DNA from: an uncultured Litorivicinus sp.
GTDB taxonomy: Bacteria > Pseudomonadota > Gammaproteobacteria > Pseudomonadales > Litorivicinaceae
Direction of reading: 5' to 3'
Length of the DNA: 60,522 nucleotides
Assembly (NCBI GenBank): GCA_902541775.1
Contig: CACBSE010000005.1
Coordinates: forward strand, 1 to 60,522
Below are positions 35,165-45,084 of the stretch, piece after piece. How positions within the stretch are numbered: position 1 is the first letter of the stretch; every line of letters starts with the position of its first letter. The position numbers were made by a program, and so were the translations under genes. The notes beneath the pieces are model-generated. The model made no database searches. It saw only the letters and a list, made by a program, of their open reading frames with translations, and was not told the DNA's origin.

Positions 35165-36835
35165 ATGGCACAGTTCGTTTACACCATGAATCGGGTGAGC
35201 AAAATTGTTCCCCCAAAACGCGAAATCTTAAAAGACATCTCCCTTTCTTTTTTCCCTGGCGCAAAAATTGGGGTCCTCGGTCTCAATGGGTCAGGGAAAT
35301 CGACGCTTTTGAAAATCATGGCTGGCCTCGATAACGAAATTGACGGCGAAGCACGCCCACAACCGGGAATCAACGTCGGCTATCTCCCACAAGAACCGCA
35401 GCTTAATCTTGAACAATCGGTGCGGGATGCAGTCGAAGAAGGTGCTGGTGAAATCAAACAGCTCCTTACACGATTTGATGAAATTTCAGCCGCTTTCGCA
35501 GAACCTATGTCTGACGATGAGATGAATGATCTCTTGATGGAGCAAGGTGAACTGCAAAACCAAATCGATGCGGTCAATGGATGGGAATTAGATCGAATCC
35601 TAGAACAGGCTGCCGATGCATTACGTCTACCACCGTGGGATGCAACCATTGAACATCTTTCAGGTGGTGAGAAACGTCGCGTCGCTCTGTGTCGGCTTTT
35701 ATTACAAAAACCTGACATGTTATTGCTCGACGAACCAACCAACCACTTGGACGCCGAGTCAGTGGCTTGGCTTGAACATTTCTTGGTCGATTTTGAAGGC
35801 ACGGTGGTTGCCGTCACGCATGATCGCTACTTCCTTGATAACGCTGCAGGTTGGATTTTAGAGCTTGACCGTGGCCGCGGCATCCCGTTTGAAGGGAACT
35901 ATTCAACTTGGCTTGAAGCCAAGGAAAAGCGCCTCGAGCAAGAACAGAAGTCAGAAGAAGCACGTCAAAAGACAATCAAAAGTGAACTTGATTGGGTGCG
36001 CCAAAATGCCAAAGGTCGCCAAGCCAAATCGAAGGCGCGTCTCAAAGCATTTGAGGAACTGCAGAGCCAAGACACACAAAAACGCAACGAAACCCAAGAA
36101 ATCTACATCCCGCCAGGACCACGACTCGGCGATAAAGTGATCGAATTCAGCCATGTCAACAAGGCATTCGATGACAAAATGTTAGTCGAAGATTTGAGTT
36201 TCTCAGTTCCGGCAGGCGCCATTGTTGGAGTCATCGGTGGTAACGGTGCAGGTAAGTCAACGCTCTTTAAGATGATCACCGGCCAAGAATCTCCCGACTC
36301 GGGAACTGTTAAACTAGGTGACACGGTTGAACTTGCCTACGTCGACCAGTCCCGTGATGCATTGGATGGATCAAAAACCGTTTGGGCGGAGGTGTCCGAT
36401 GAACAAGACATGATTACCGTCGGCAACTACTCAATCCCCAGCCGTGCGTATTTAGGCCGGTTTAACTTCAAAGGCGGTGATCAGCAGAAGTTTGTTAAAG
36501 ATCTGTCAGGGGGTGAGCGAAACCGACTCCACCTTGCAAAAACCCTGAAGCAAGGCGGTAACGTATTACTCCTTGACGAACCGACCAACGATCTTGATGT
36601 GGAAACACTGCGTGCTCTCGAAGAAGCGCTGCTCGCCTTCCCTGGCACAGTGCTTGTAATCTCTCACGATCGTTGGTTCTTAGATCGGATCGCAACACAC
36701 ATTTTGGCCTACGAAGGTGATTCACAGGCGATTTTCTTCGAAGGTAACTACACAGAATATGAAGAGGATCACAAGAAACGTTTGGGTGGAGAAATCATCC
36801 CGACACGCGTGAAATATCGCCGACTCGCTGATTAA
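35165..36835 (+). CDS. ettA: Energy-dependent translational throttle protein EttA
   Basis: An ABC-F protein of 556 aa that binds the ribosomal E-site. It starts [24 protein letters not shown], typical of EttA. The two ATP-binding cassettes have Walker [10 protein letters not shown] and GGNGAGKST, signatures [13 protein letters not shown] and [13 protein letters not shown], and Walker [12 protein letters not shown] and [11 protein letters not shown]. The linker includes the basic PtIM-like helix ([18 protein letters not shown]). The C-terminal end [19 protein letters not shown] is also typical. Its stop overlaps the start of the EamA gene (TAATG). Confidence 0.97.
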   Translation: MAQFVYTMNRVSKIVPPKREILKDISLSFFPGAKIGVLGLNGSGKSTLLKIMAGLDNEIDGEARPQPGINVGYLPQEPQLNLEQSVRDAVEEGAGEIKQLLTRFDEISAAFAEPMSDDEMNDLLMEQGELQNQIDAVNGWELDRILEQAADALRLPPWDATIEHLSGGEKRRVALCRLLLQKPDMLLLDEPTNHLDAESVAWLEHFLVDFEGTVVAVTHDRYFLDNAAGWILELDRGRGIPFEGNYSTWLEAKEKRLEQEQKSEEARQKTIKSELDWVRQNAKGRQAKSKARLKAFEELQSQDTQKRNETQEIYIPPGPRLGDKVIEFSHVNKAFDDKMLVEDLSFSVPAGAIVGVIGGNGAGKSTLFKMITGQESPDSGTVKLGDTVELAYVDQSRDALDGSKTVWAEVSDEQDMITVGNYSIPSRAYLGRFNFKGGDQQKFVKDLSGGERNRLHLAKTLKQGGNVLLLDEPTNDLDVETLRALEEALLAFPGTVLVISHDRWFLDRIATHILAYEGDSQAIFFEGNYTEYEEDHKKRLGGEIIPTRVKYRRLAD

Positions 36836-37734
36836 TGGATCGCACCTGGCCGTATGTAGTGCTGCTACTCCCGCCTCTCTTTTGGGCAGGAAACTTTATC
36901 GTCGGTCGGGCATTCGCGTCAGATATCGGAGCGATCACTATGTCCTTTTATCGCTGGGCATTCGCGCTGTGTTTGCTCCTACCTTTTGCCTTCAAACGAG
37001 CTCAATCAGAACTCTCACTGATCATCAAGAATCTACCGATCTTGACTATTCTCGCACTCCTATCGGTGGCGAGCTTCAATGTTCTTCTCTATATCGGCTT
37101 ACGAGATACAGAGGCCACTAATGCACTGTTGATTAACTCATCTATCCCTGTATGGATTGTGCTCTTTGGCGTTGTATTCTTTGGCGATACTCTCAGTCCG
37201 CGACGTGGGGCTGGAATTCTCGTCTCACTAACTGGTGTCGCCTACCTGATTTTGAGCGGACAAACCGGTCAGCTCACCGTGAACCCTGGTGACCTGTGGG
37301 TGATTTCATCATCAATCGGCTGGGCATTCTACTCACTGACCCTTCGGAAAAAACCAAGGAAGCTGTCAGGTCTTAGCTTTCTCACATACATCGTTTTTTT
37401 TGGAGTTTGCTTTAATGGGTTGTTATTAGGTATCAACCCATTTAACGAGCCGCCACTTGCTCTGACACTCGAGACCTTTTACGCAGTCGGCTACGTTGCA
37501 ATATTTGCCTCACTCGGAGCCTATATCTGCTGGAACTACGGAGTCGGACAACTTGGCGCACAAGTCGCTGGCCAATACATTCACTTGATGCCTTTTTATG
37601 GAGTCATCCTGGCATACATCTTTTTAAACGAATCCCTCACATCAAATCACTGGATTGCTGGCGCACTCATCGCCACCGGTCTTTTCCTTGCACTCAGGGA
37701 ACCCAAATATGCGATGGTATCCAAATCCGATTGA
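36835..37734 (+). CDS. EamA/DMT-family transporter
   Basis: A 299-aa inner-membrane protein with ten hydrophobic segments, beginning LPPLFWAGNFIVGRAFA. The paired EamA domains are visible (first GxxYxxLxSGQ region, then GWAFYSLTLRKKP and SLGAYICWNYGVGQLGAQVAG...FYGVILAYIFLNE). Such carriers export amino acids, nucleosides or other metabolites; the substrate cannot be assigned. It begins at the last base of the ettA stop and overlaps the aminotransferase gene by 26 bases, so the four following genes form one operon. Confidence 0.9.
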   Translation: MDRTWPYVVLLLPPLFWAGNFIVGRAFASDIGAITMSFYRWAFALCLLLPFAFKRAQSELSLIIKNLPILTILALLSVASFNVLLYIGLRDTEATNALLINSSIPVWIVLFGVVFFGDTLSPRRGAGILVSLTGVAYLILSGQTGQLTVNPGDLWVISSSIGWAFYSLTLRKKPRKLSGLSFLTYIVFFGVCFNGLLLGINPFNEPPLALTLETFYAVGYVAIFASLGAYICWNYGVGQLGAQVAGQYIHLMPFYGVILAYIFLNESLTSNHWIAGALIATGLFLALREPKYAMVSKSD

Positions 37735-38848
37735 GCGTCGCGTACACGCGAGCCTCAAATGGTCCACATTCCCTGACGCTGAAATTCCGCTGTGGGTCGC
37801 CGATATGGACTGTGCACCGCCGCCTTGTGTCAGCGACACGGTCAATCGTTCGTTAGAACACGGAATCTTTGGCTACGGTATCGAGCCCAAAGGCTTTAGG
37901 GAGGCCTGGGTCGATCACTTACACAAGACACATCAATGGACTATTGATCCTGACTGGATTGTGCCTATTGCTGGCGTCGTTCCGGGGATGCGGTTCGCGC
38001 TCATGGCACACCCAGATATTCAGCAAATTCTGACTCCGACACCCGCTTACCCATATTTTAAGACCGTTCCTTCGATTGAAAACCGGATCGAACATCCGAT
38101 TGCACTGACCCGTGTGGGCGAAACCCTCGAACCGTCACTTGCTCAAATTTCGAAAACACTGGAGACACTGACTGAACCCTCAGCCATTCTCTGGTGCAAT
38201 CCGCACAACCCAGGTGGTAAGGTCTATTCGAAACAATTCATCGAGGCACTCGTTGCAACAGCATCCAAACGCAACACGCTCATCGTCAGTGATGAAATTT
38301 GGGCTGATCTGATCCTCAATGACAAGCCACACATACCATTGGGTCTCTTTGCATCAAATGACCAGCCAACAATCACTTTGATGGCTGCCACCAAAACATT
38401 CAATGTGGCAGGCTTCGGTTGCGCTGTTGCAATCATTCCCGAGCCAAACACGCGCGCTCGGTACCTCGAAACACAGATCGCAATGCCACACGTCGCCCCG
38501 CTAGCATACGCAGTCACAGAGTCCTGCCTTCGATATGGTTGGCAATGGCATAGTGAATTACTGACCGCGTTAAAGCACAACCAAAACACCTTGATCGATT
38601 GGGCCAAGAGTCATCCAGAACTTGAAGTGACCACAGGTGATGCGACCTTCCTCGCCTGGATCGAATCACACAATCAAATGGATTTACCGGAGCGTTTCGC
38701 TGCGCAAGGTGTCAGACTGTCGCCAGGACGCCCTTTCGGTTCAGACACTGCTGTTCGCTTGAATTTTGGTACCGATCCCACCACCTTACACGAAGCGCTT
38801 CGCCGAATGGACACGGTACTCCCGTCAAACCGCAAGGAACACTCATGA
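37709..38848 (+). CDS. PatB/MalY-type C-S lyase (PLP-dependent)
   Basis: A fold-type I PLP enzyme of 379 aa. It starts MRWYPNPIERRVHASLKW, followed by IPLWVADMDCAPPP, the PatB/MalY hallmark. WCNPHNPGGKVYS contains the Asn that holds the cofactor, and the Schiff-base Lys lies in AATKTFNVAGF. These enzymes split cystathionine or other cysteine S-conjugates. The start at 37709 overlaps the EamA gene; the stop overlaps the next gene by four bases (ATGA). A role in sulphur or methionine metabolism together with the neighbouring permease is possible. Confidence 0.9.
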   Translation: MRWYPNPIERRVHASLKWSTFPDAEIPLWVADMDCAPPPCVSDTVNRSLEHGIFGYGIEPKGFREAWVDHLHKTHQWTIDPDWIVPIAGVVPGMRFALMAHPDIQQILTPTPAYPYFKTVPSIENRIEHPIALTRVGETLEPSLAQISKTLETLTEPSAILWCNPHNPGGKVYSKQFIEALVATASKRNTLIVSDEIWADLILNDKPHIPLGLFASNDQPTITLMAATKTFNVAGFGCAVAIIPEPNTRARYLETQIAMPHVAPLAYAVTESCLRYGWQWHSELLTALKHNQNTLIDWAKSHPELEVTTGDATFLAWIESHNQMDLPERFAAQGVRLSPGRPFGSDTAVRLNFGTDPTTLHEALRRMDTVLPSNRKEHS

Positions 38849-39888
38849 TCGAAAAACGCCCACTGGGGAAAACTGGAATCGACGTCACATCCATTTGTCT
38901 TGGTACCATGACCTGGGGTGAACAAAATACCGAAGCCGAAGCGCATGAACAGTTGAGTTATGCCTGTGATGAACGTGGAATTAACTTCATCGATACCGCA
39001 GAACTGTATCCCGTTCCACCCAAAGCAAACACCCAAGGGCGGACAGAACAATACATCGGATCCTGGTTGAATCAGCGCGGTCATCGTGATGACCTTGTGA
39101 TTGCCACCAAAGCCTGTGGTCCAGGTGAATGGGTCAACTATTTCAGAGGCGGTCCACGCCACACCAAAGGCCATCTCGATGCTGCAATCGACGCATCGCT
39201 GGCTCGACTGCAAACCGACTATGTCGATTTATATCAACTCCACTGGCCCGATCGGCCGACCAATTTTTTCGGTCAACTCGGATACACCCACGTGGACAGT
39301 GCCGATGAAACACCAATTGATAAGATTTTGACCGCACTTGAAGCCCTTGTCGTCAGCGGCAAAATTCGTGCGATTGGTCTCTCTAATGAAACACCTTGGG
39401 GTGTCCTAACATTTCTTGAAATCGCGCGCCGTGAGGGCCTTCCTGTGGTCGCATCGATTCAGAATCCCTATTCACTCTTGAATCGAACGTTCGAGATTGG
39501 TTTATCTGAAATCGCGCACCGGGAGTCTGTTGGCTTATTGCCCTACTCCCCACTAGCCTTTGGGGTGCTGTCTGGCAAATATCTGGGTGGCAAACGTCCC
39601 AAAGGTGCCCGCTTGACACTGTTTGATCGCTTTAGGCGCTACTCTAATCCAGAAGCAACGTGGGCAACTGAAGCCTATGCAGCGCTCGCATCTGAGCACG
39701 GTCTATCGCTCACTGAAATGGCACTCGCGTTTGTGACTTCTCGACCGTTTGTGACCTCCAACATCATCGGTGCAACGACAATCGAGCAATTGAAAGAAAA
39801 CATTGATACACACGACCTGACACTCTCAGATGCGATACTCGATGGTATTGAGGCAATCCACACCAGCCAGCCGAACCCATCACCTTAG
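38845..39888 (+). CDS. Aldo/keto reductase, Tas-like
   Basis: A 347-aa NADPH-dependent reductase. The catalytic tetrad is visible: Asp in FIDTAELYPVP, Tyr in AELYP, Lys in VIATKACGPG, and His in LYQLHWPDRP. The N-terminus KRPLGKTGIDVTSICLGTMTWG matches Tas (YeaE-type). The C-terminal cofactor region reads NIIGATTIEQLKENI. Physiological substrate unknown. Translationally coupled to the PatB-like gene upstream. Confidence 0.92.
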   Translation: MIEKRPLGKTGIDVTSICLGTMTWGEQNTEAEAHEQLSYACDERGINFIDTAELYPVPPKANTQGRTEQYIGSWLNQRGHRDDLVIATKACGPGEWVNYFRGGPRHTKGHLDAAIDASLARLQTDYVDLYQLHWPDRPTNFFGQLGYTHVDSADETPIDKILTALEALVVSGKIRAIGLSNETPWGVLTFLEIARREGLPVVASIQNPYSLLNRTFEIGLSEIAHRESVGLLPYSPLAFGVLSGKYLGGKRPKGARLTLFDRFRRYSNPEATWATEAYAALASEHGLSLTEMALAFVTSRPFVTSNIIGATTIEQLKENIDTHDLTLSDAILDGIEAIHTSQPNPSP

Positions 39889-39897
39889 GGAATGACC

Positions 39898-40761
39898 ATG
39901 ACGCCACGTCGCAGCGCACTTTTCATGCCAGCCCACAACGAACGTGCCATCGCCAAGGCACGAATGCTCGACTGTGACGTGGTGATTTTGGATCTCGAAG
40001 ATGCAGTGGCTCCCAGTACCAAAGAGAGTGCTCGGAATACCGCCAAAGCCGCCATTCACGATGGTGGTTTCAATCCGCGCGAGATCGCTGTTCGCGTGAA
40101 CGGGATCGGAACCGAATGGCACACCAATGATATGAGTATGTTCACTGATGCCCCCTTGGATGCCCTCGTGGTTCCGAAAGCCGAATTGCCGGCTGATATT
40201 ACTCAACTCGGTGAATTCATGGACGGCCTTGGTTTCAGTCCTGACGTCGAACTCTGGTTGATGGCTGAGACGCCAGCAGGAGTCTTCAATGCACGGGAGC
40301 TCTGCCGAGCACATCCCCGTGTGGGCGCACTCGTCGTTGGAACATCCGATTTGGCGAACTGTTTGCGAATTCCATCGTCGCTTGAACGTGAGGGATTATT
40401 GTTTGCACTCTCACATTGCGTGCTTGCTGCACGCGAAGCCAATGTCGATGTTTTGGACGGTGTCTGTTTAGATCTCGCCAACCCAGAGATTTATCAGGTG
40501 CAATGCGAACAAGGGCGGCAACTCGGCTTTGATGGAAAAACCTTGATTCATCCGTCACAAATTGCTACAGCAAACAAAGTCTTCGCGCCGTCTTATAATG
40601 ACATCCAGCGAGCGAGTGAGATCATGACCGCATGGAATGAAGCACTCACTCGGGGCGACGGGCTCTGTGTGCTCGATGGAAAAGTGGTTGAGAATCTGCA
40701 CGCAGACGAAGCAGGACGAATACTCGCCCTTCATGAGGCGATTCGGGAACGCTTACTCTAA
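39898..40761 (+). CDS. HpcH/HpaI-type CoA-ester lyase (CitE/malyl-CoA lyase-like)
   Basis: A TIM-barrel enzyme of about 287 aa. Diagnostic blocks are RSALFMPAHNERAIAKA, VVILDLEDAVAPSTK, AVRVNGIGTEW (catalytic Arg), VVPKAE, LMAETPAGVFNA (metal-binding Glu), GTSDLANCL and FDGKTLIHPSQI. Relatives cleave citramalyl-CoA, malyl-CoA or beta-methylmalyl-CoA, often acting as a thioesterase. The ATG at 39898 has AGGGA seven bases upstream; the ATG at 39892 is too close to it. It closes the operon and overlaps the convergent transglutaminase gene by nine bases. Confidence 0.91.
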   Translation: MTPRRSALFMPAHNERAIAKARMLDCDVVILDLEDAVAPSTKESARNTAKAAIHDGGFNPREIAVRVNGIGTEWHTNDMSMFTDAPLDALVVPKAELPADITQLGEFMDGLGFSPDVELWLMAETPAGVFNARELCRAHPRVGALVVGTSDLANCLRIPSSLEREGLLFALSHCVLAAREANVDVLDGVCLDLANPEIYQVQCEQGRQLGFDGKTLIHPSQIATANKVFAPSYNDIQRASEIMTAWNEALTRGDGLCVLDGKVVENLHADEAGRILALHEAIRERLL

Positions 40762-41607
40762 CGGCGTGACATCCACAGACACTTCAAGGGCGTGTTGACT
40801 ACCACCAGTCATTAAGCCTTTTAGCGGCACAACATCACCATAATCGCGTCCCCAAGCAAGTGTCACGTGGCGTTCAGACGGAAACAGTCCATTGGTTGGA
40901 TCAAAGTCAATCCAGCCAGTCCCGGGGACAAAGACACTGACCCATGCATGCGATGCATCGGCACCCATCAGCTTTGGTTGACCTGGCGGTGGGTCGGTTT
41001 CTAAATAGCCTGACACGTAGCGGCAAGCCACTCCCTTTGATCGCAAGGTGGCAAGCATCAAATGTGCAAAGTCCTGACACACGCCACGCTTTTCAGATAA
41101 AACAAGACCAACAGGTGTCTCGAGATCACTGAAATTCTGATCGTAAACAAACTCATGAAAGATCACTTCATTAAGCGCGTTGGTGGATTCGAGGAGGCCA
41201 CGACCGGCTGCAAAAAATTCAGATGCGAATCGCTGAATCTCTGGATGCCCCATCGGTACATAAACACTTGGCCGGCAATAGAGGCGCGTTTTGGCTGGAA
41301 TTACCGACTGATCATCCCACGCAATATCACGATCCAAATCAACACGCGTCGGTCGCACTTCAACCTCAGACTCAGCCAATACATTGAGCTCTGTATGCAC
41401 CTCGTCTATCGAGAATTGAGACACCCGGTTACCAAATAAATCTTGACGCTCATGCACATCCTCAATGAGCGGCAAGATCGTTAAACGCGCACTCAATACT
41501 TGCTGATTGAGGGTATCCCGAGGGAGCAATATTGCATGGCTGTGGCACAGGCTCACGGGCTGACCATATTGATAACGATTTCGGTGTCGCACACGATATC
41601 GCATCAA
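40753..41607 (-). CDS. Transglutaminase-like protein of the ATP-grasp/alpha-E cluster
   Basis: A 284-aa protein with the N-terminal beta domain RHRNRYQYGQPVSLCHSHAIL and a papain-like transglutaminase core: catalytic Cys in KRGVCQDFAHLML, His in DASHAWVSV, Asp in WIDFDPTNG. Such proteins are predicted to act as peptidases on products of the neighbouring ATP-grasp/alpha-E protein. The start overlaps the end of that gene by four bases. The pair is a recognised conserved neighbourhood in proteobacteria, predicted to make or process a small peptide or amide of unknown nature. Confidence 0.9.
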   Translation of the reverse strand: MMRYRVRHRNRYQYGQPVSLCHSHAILLPRDTLNQQVLSARLTILPLIEDVHERQDLFGNRVSQFSIDEVHTELNVLAESEVEVRPTRVDLDRDIAWDDQSVIPAKTRLYCRPSVYVPMGHPEIQRFASEFFAAGRGLLESTNALNEVIFHEFVYDQNFSDLETPVGLVLSEKRGVCQDFAHLMLATLRSKGVACRYVSGYLETDPPPGQPKLMGADASHAWVSVFVPGTGWIDFDPTNGLFPSERHVTLAWGRDYGDVVPLKGLMTGGSQHALEVSVDVTPLE

Positions 41608-44024
41608 CTCACCTTGACCAGTTGTTGCGGTACATCCGCGTGACTGAAGTACGCAAGCGTAATCGCCTCACTTAAGCTCGAGAGCGTCTCAATCTGTTGA
41701 TCCAAAATATCAAATAACGGCTTCTTCGGTGACCCTTGAATAGTCATAAGATCATCTGTCTGTGCCATCTGAAGCCCAGCATGAATACGGAAAGCGAGTT
41801 GTTGGAGCTGCGTCTTCCGACCGCCTAACTGCTGAACGGGCAGTGCCTGAACTAAGCTCTCGAGATGCGCGGTTAAGTAACCGATTGCGCGAGGCGTCTC
41901 GTCATCCAGTAGCAGAAGATCCAATATGGCTGTTGGATGTAATCGTGTTCTATAGCGACGTCTGTACGTCATCACAGTATCGGTCACCTCAAGAACAAAC
42001 TCCCAATGGTTGATGTCCTGGGGTTTCAACGTCTGGAAGGCATGGTTCAACAGCGTCAATGTCTTACTCGTCCTCTCCAGATATCGGCCAATATTCATAA
42101 ACCGATGGGCGAACGTGCGACTCATGGTGTCATTATTCAAACCAGAGAAGGTGGCCAACTGCATGAGAATCGAATCCACTTGATCAAGCAACCTTCCTGC
42201 ATCAGCGTGCTTCATCCAACCAATCCGCTCTATCATCTGCTCTAAATTGACAAGCGCACGCCACGCATCATCACTCAAATAATCGGGAGTCGCCCGGGCA
42301 TTCCGCATGATGGCCGTAATCAACTCATCCAAACCACCCGGTGCTGTTCGTGTAAAAATCAGTTGATGGATTTCCGATGCAGCATCTTCGAAATTGATCT
42401 CATCAATCTTCAACTGCGTACCCAAAAGCCAGAGCGCTGCCTGTTGCCGCTCGATACGAACATCGATAGCGCCGGCCAACACTTCTCGCACCAAGCGTGT
42501 CAGCCCATCGGCACGCTCAACATAACGACCGAGCCAAAACATGGCATCAGCAACGCGACTGGGTGTCATCGACTGGTCGACTGGGCCCAGTGCCGGCGCG
42601 TCCATTTCAGCGAACATAGAGAGTTGATTATCAGGCTCCGTCCCCATAATCCAGAGGTCTTTGTAACGCTCAGGTGTGTTGGGACGCAGTTGTGCCCAGG
42701 ACGCATCATGGTTGCATGACGCAAGACCACCAGGCATAACATCGACTTTCTGATCCTGGGATTGCGCGGTGTACATGCGCAGTACCGCAAAGGATTCGCG
42801 TCGCGCAGTCCCTTCAGCAACAGGAACTTTCTCCAAATCGACCGATTGCCATGCGACCCAACTCGATGGATCGGCAGAAATCCTTGCTTTTAGTATGTTT
42901 CGTTCGGCATCAGGAAGGTCTCTGACGACGAAGGATTCACCAGCCGGAAATGCGGAGGCATGACGGACCAAGATATTCGGCCATAGCGATTCGAACTCCT
43001 CTCGCTCATCGGCATCGCCAAGCCAGAGCGCCGGCAGCGTTTTCAGTATCGATTCCTCACCAAGTAGCTTCTGGCAGAGCCCTTCCAGTCGGCCCATCCA
43101 AAGTGGCGAATCGATCACACCAGAACCGGGGACATTTCCCATGCGAACACCACCTCGACGTACAGCATCCATAAAGCCGGGAGTGCCTTGCCGACTTGTA
43201 CTATTGAGCTCTAAAGGATCAATGTTTTGGTCAATGACCCGGCGCAAAACACCAGAGACTGGACGAAGGCCACTTAAGGTTTTCAACATCAGTCGGTTGC
43301 TACGGACCGTCAGATCGTCGCCTTCAGCAAGCGTGAAACCCAAGTGGTTTGCTAGAAAAGCATGCTCAAAATAACTTTCAACGGATTGTCCTGGAGTCAT
43401 CAAGATCGATAAATCTTGGTCACGTCCATCCGAACGTAAGAACTGTCGCAGCATCCGAAAGAAGCCCGATAATCGCTTAACTGACATCTGACGTAATAAA
43501 TAACCCATCACGCGCGATATAATCAGTCGGCGCTCAAGTACGTAACCGAGACCCGCTGGTGCTCGTGTACTCTGCCCCAAAACGAACCATTGGCCACCCT
43601 TATCACGAACTAAATCGTGCGCCAAGAAGCTGACCCATGGCGTTTGCGGATTCAATCCATGCGCTTCGATGAGATATTCGGGATTGGAGAACAATAAATC
43701 TGCCGGCACTGAGCCATCGGCCAATAAATGACGCTCACCGTAAATATCATTCAATAACGCTTCAAAAAAACGCATCCGTTGCGAGAGACCCCGAGCCAAA
43801 TGTTCAAAGGTGGGCTCACTCATCAAATACGGCACCACATCAAGTTGCCCACGACGATTTTGGCGGTGCTTGGACGTATGCGCCTGATAGGTCAATCCGT
43901 TTTCTTTTAAACGACGCTCGACCTCTTCGGACCAGCGAGCTTGCTGATTACCCTCGTCATAGTCGAGCGCTGAAAATAGGGTTTCCCAGGCGGCATCAAT
44001 GGATTGGGTGGTTGAATCAGACAT
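41604..44024 (-). CDS. Fused circularly permuted ATP-grasp and alpha-E domain protein
   Basis: An 806-aa fusion. The N-terminal two-thirds (MSDSTTQSIDAAWETLF, QRMRFFEALLNDIYGERHLLADG, LFSNPEYLIEAHGL, LGYVLERRLIISRVM, ILKTLPALWLGD) is a circularly permuted type-2 ATP-grasp. The C-terminal third (SRVADAMFWLGRYVERADGLTRLVR, RYLERTSKTLTLL) is the alpha-E domain. In many genomes these are separate proteins. The enzyme is predicted to form an amide bond using ATP. The ATG at 44024 is used; a GTG two codons earlier extends it. Confidence 0.9.
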   Translation of the reverse strand: MSDSTTQSIDAAWETLFSALDYDEGNQQARWSEEVERRLKENGLTYQAHTSKHRQNRRGQLDVVPYLMSEPTFEHLARGLSQRMRFFEALLNDIYGERHLLADGSVPADLLFSNPEYLIEAHGLNPQTPWVSFLAHDLVRDKGGQWFVLGQSTRAPAGLGYVLERRLIISRVMGYLLRQMSVKRLSGFFRMLRQFLRSDGRDQDLSILMTPGQSVESYFEHAFLANHLGFTLAEGDDLTVRSNRLMLKTLSGLRPVSGVLRRVIDQNIDPLELNSTSRQGTPGFMDAVRRGGVRMGNVPGSGVIDSPLWMGRLEGLCQKLLGEESILKTLPALWLGDADEREEFESLWPNILVRHASAFPAGESFVVRDLPDAERNILKARISADPSSWVAWQSVDLEKVPVAEGTARRESFAVLRMYTAQSQDQKVDVMPGGLASCNHDASWAQLRPNTPERYKDLWIMGTEPDNQLSMFAEMDAPALGPVDQSMTPSRVADAMFWLGRYVERADGLTRLVREVLAGAIDVRIERQQAALWLLGTQLKIDEINFEDAASEIHQLIFTRTAPGGLDELITAIMRNARATPDYLSDDAWRALVNLEQMIERIGWMKHADAGRLLDQVDSILMQLATFSGLNNDTMSRTFAHRFMNIGRYLERTSKTLTLLNHAFQTLKPQDINHWEFVLEVTDTVMTYRRRYRTRLHPTAILDLLLLDDETPRAIGYLTAHLESLVQALPVQQLGGRKTQLQQLAFRIHAGLQMAQTDDLMTIQGSPKKPLFDILDQQIETLSSLSEAITLAYFSHADVPQQLVKVS

Positions 44025-44083
44025 GCACACTGGTTTCTGACAAAAGGGCTTCGAGTCTACCCTCTTGTCTCAATTACGGGTAG

Positions 44084-44977
44084 TCAAACTACTGAGTGCA
44101 TTGAGTCGCTCAGCGTACGCATGAACTTCAGCATAGCCTGAATTCTCGGAACCCGAGCAGTCGTTGGATGTGATACTAAGAAAAATTCACGACTGAAGCG
44201 AAGTTCCGGAAGCACAGACACAAGCCCCGTGTCATGATCCAGCAAGAACTCGTGCAAGACACCGATGCCAAGACCTGAGCGGACGGCTTCAACCTGACCA
44301 ATCGGAGAATAAATGGCCAGATTCGATACCCATTCACTCGCTACCTGCCTCGCGATATTGAGCCGTTCGCTAAAGAGCAAGTCCTCAACGTAACCAATCA
44401 ACCGATGATTCAGTAACTCGTCAATCGTCGTTGGCATTCCGTAAGCGGTCACATAAGACTCGCTCGCATATAAACCTAAATCATAGGTACCCAAAAGTTC
44501 TGAATGCAATTGGCCCTCATTTGGAAGCCCCACCATCACGGCAATATCCGCTTCCCGACGAGACAACGAGAACCCTGGCGTTTGCGGGACAATTTCGACA
44601 TTGAGATCTGGATGCTCGTGCAGCAAGGTTGCGAGATTTGGGGTCAGCACTTTTAACGCAAAGCCTTCGGGCGCTGCAATCCGGACTGTTCCAGACACTG
44701 ACTGTCCACGGGCCTCGAAGATCGAACCGGCCGCCTCAATTTCGGCCTCAGCGCGCTCCAAATATTCGACCAATCGACTCCCTTCATTGGTTAATTGCAT
44801 CCCTTTACTATGACGTAATAATAATCTTGTGCCAACGCGATGCTGCAGCTGATTTAAATGACGAGACAAGGTCATTACAGAAACCCCCAGGTTCTCAGCT
44901 GCACGCCCCAACTGACCGGCACGCGCCACAGCGAGCAAGTATCGTGCATCTTCCCAGTTGAGTTGCTTGTGCTTCAT
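44084..44977 (-). CDS. LysR-family transcriptional regulator
   Basis: A 297-aa regulator. The N-terminal helix-turn-helix is LNWEDARYLLAVARAGQLGRAAENLGVSVMTLSRHLNQLQ, followed by the LTNEG linker. The effector domain contains LKVLTPNLATLLHEHPDLNVEIVPQT. It is divergently transcribed from mmsA across a 107-base gap that holds a palindrome (44987-45006), which supports control of mmsA and itself. Start chosen as MKHKQLNWED. Confidence 0.92.
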   Translation of the reverse strand: MKHKQLNWEDARYLLAVARAGQLGRAAENLGVSVMTLSRHLNQLQHRVGTRLLLRHSKGMQLTNEGSRLVEYLERAEAEIEAAGSIFEARGQSVSGTVRIAAPEGFALKVLTPNLATLLHEHPDLNVEIVPQTPGFSLSRREADIAVMVGLPNEGQLHSELLGTYDLGLYASESYVTAYGMPTTIDELLNHRLIGYVEDLLFSERLNIARQVASEWVSNLAIYSPIGQVEAVRSGLGIGVLHEFLLDHDTGLVSVLPELRFSREFFLVSHPTTARVPRIQAMLKFMRTLSDSMHSVV

Positions 44978-44986
44978 CCGCCCAAG

Positions 44987-45006
44987 ATACAACATATTTG
45001 TTGCAT
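44987..45006. promoter_or_regulatory. Candidate LysR operator between lysR and mmsA
   Basis: CAACA-TATT-TGTTG is a perfect 5-bp-arm inverted repeat with partly symmetric flanks (ATA...CAT), ten bases from the regulator start and 79 from mmsA. It resembles the T-N11-A class of LysR sites. Confidence 0.4.
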
Positions 45007-45084
45007 CAAAAACATCATATTTTCCATTGAATCAACATTTTTAGAGGCATTTAATACTCGATGTTTAATGTTAAGAGGTGCACG

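Noticed and set aside
35380-35817. Minus-strand open frame inside ettA
   Set aside because: Complementary shadow of the ABC domain; the coding strand has clear Walker and signature motifs.
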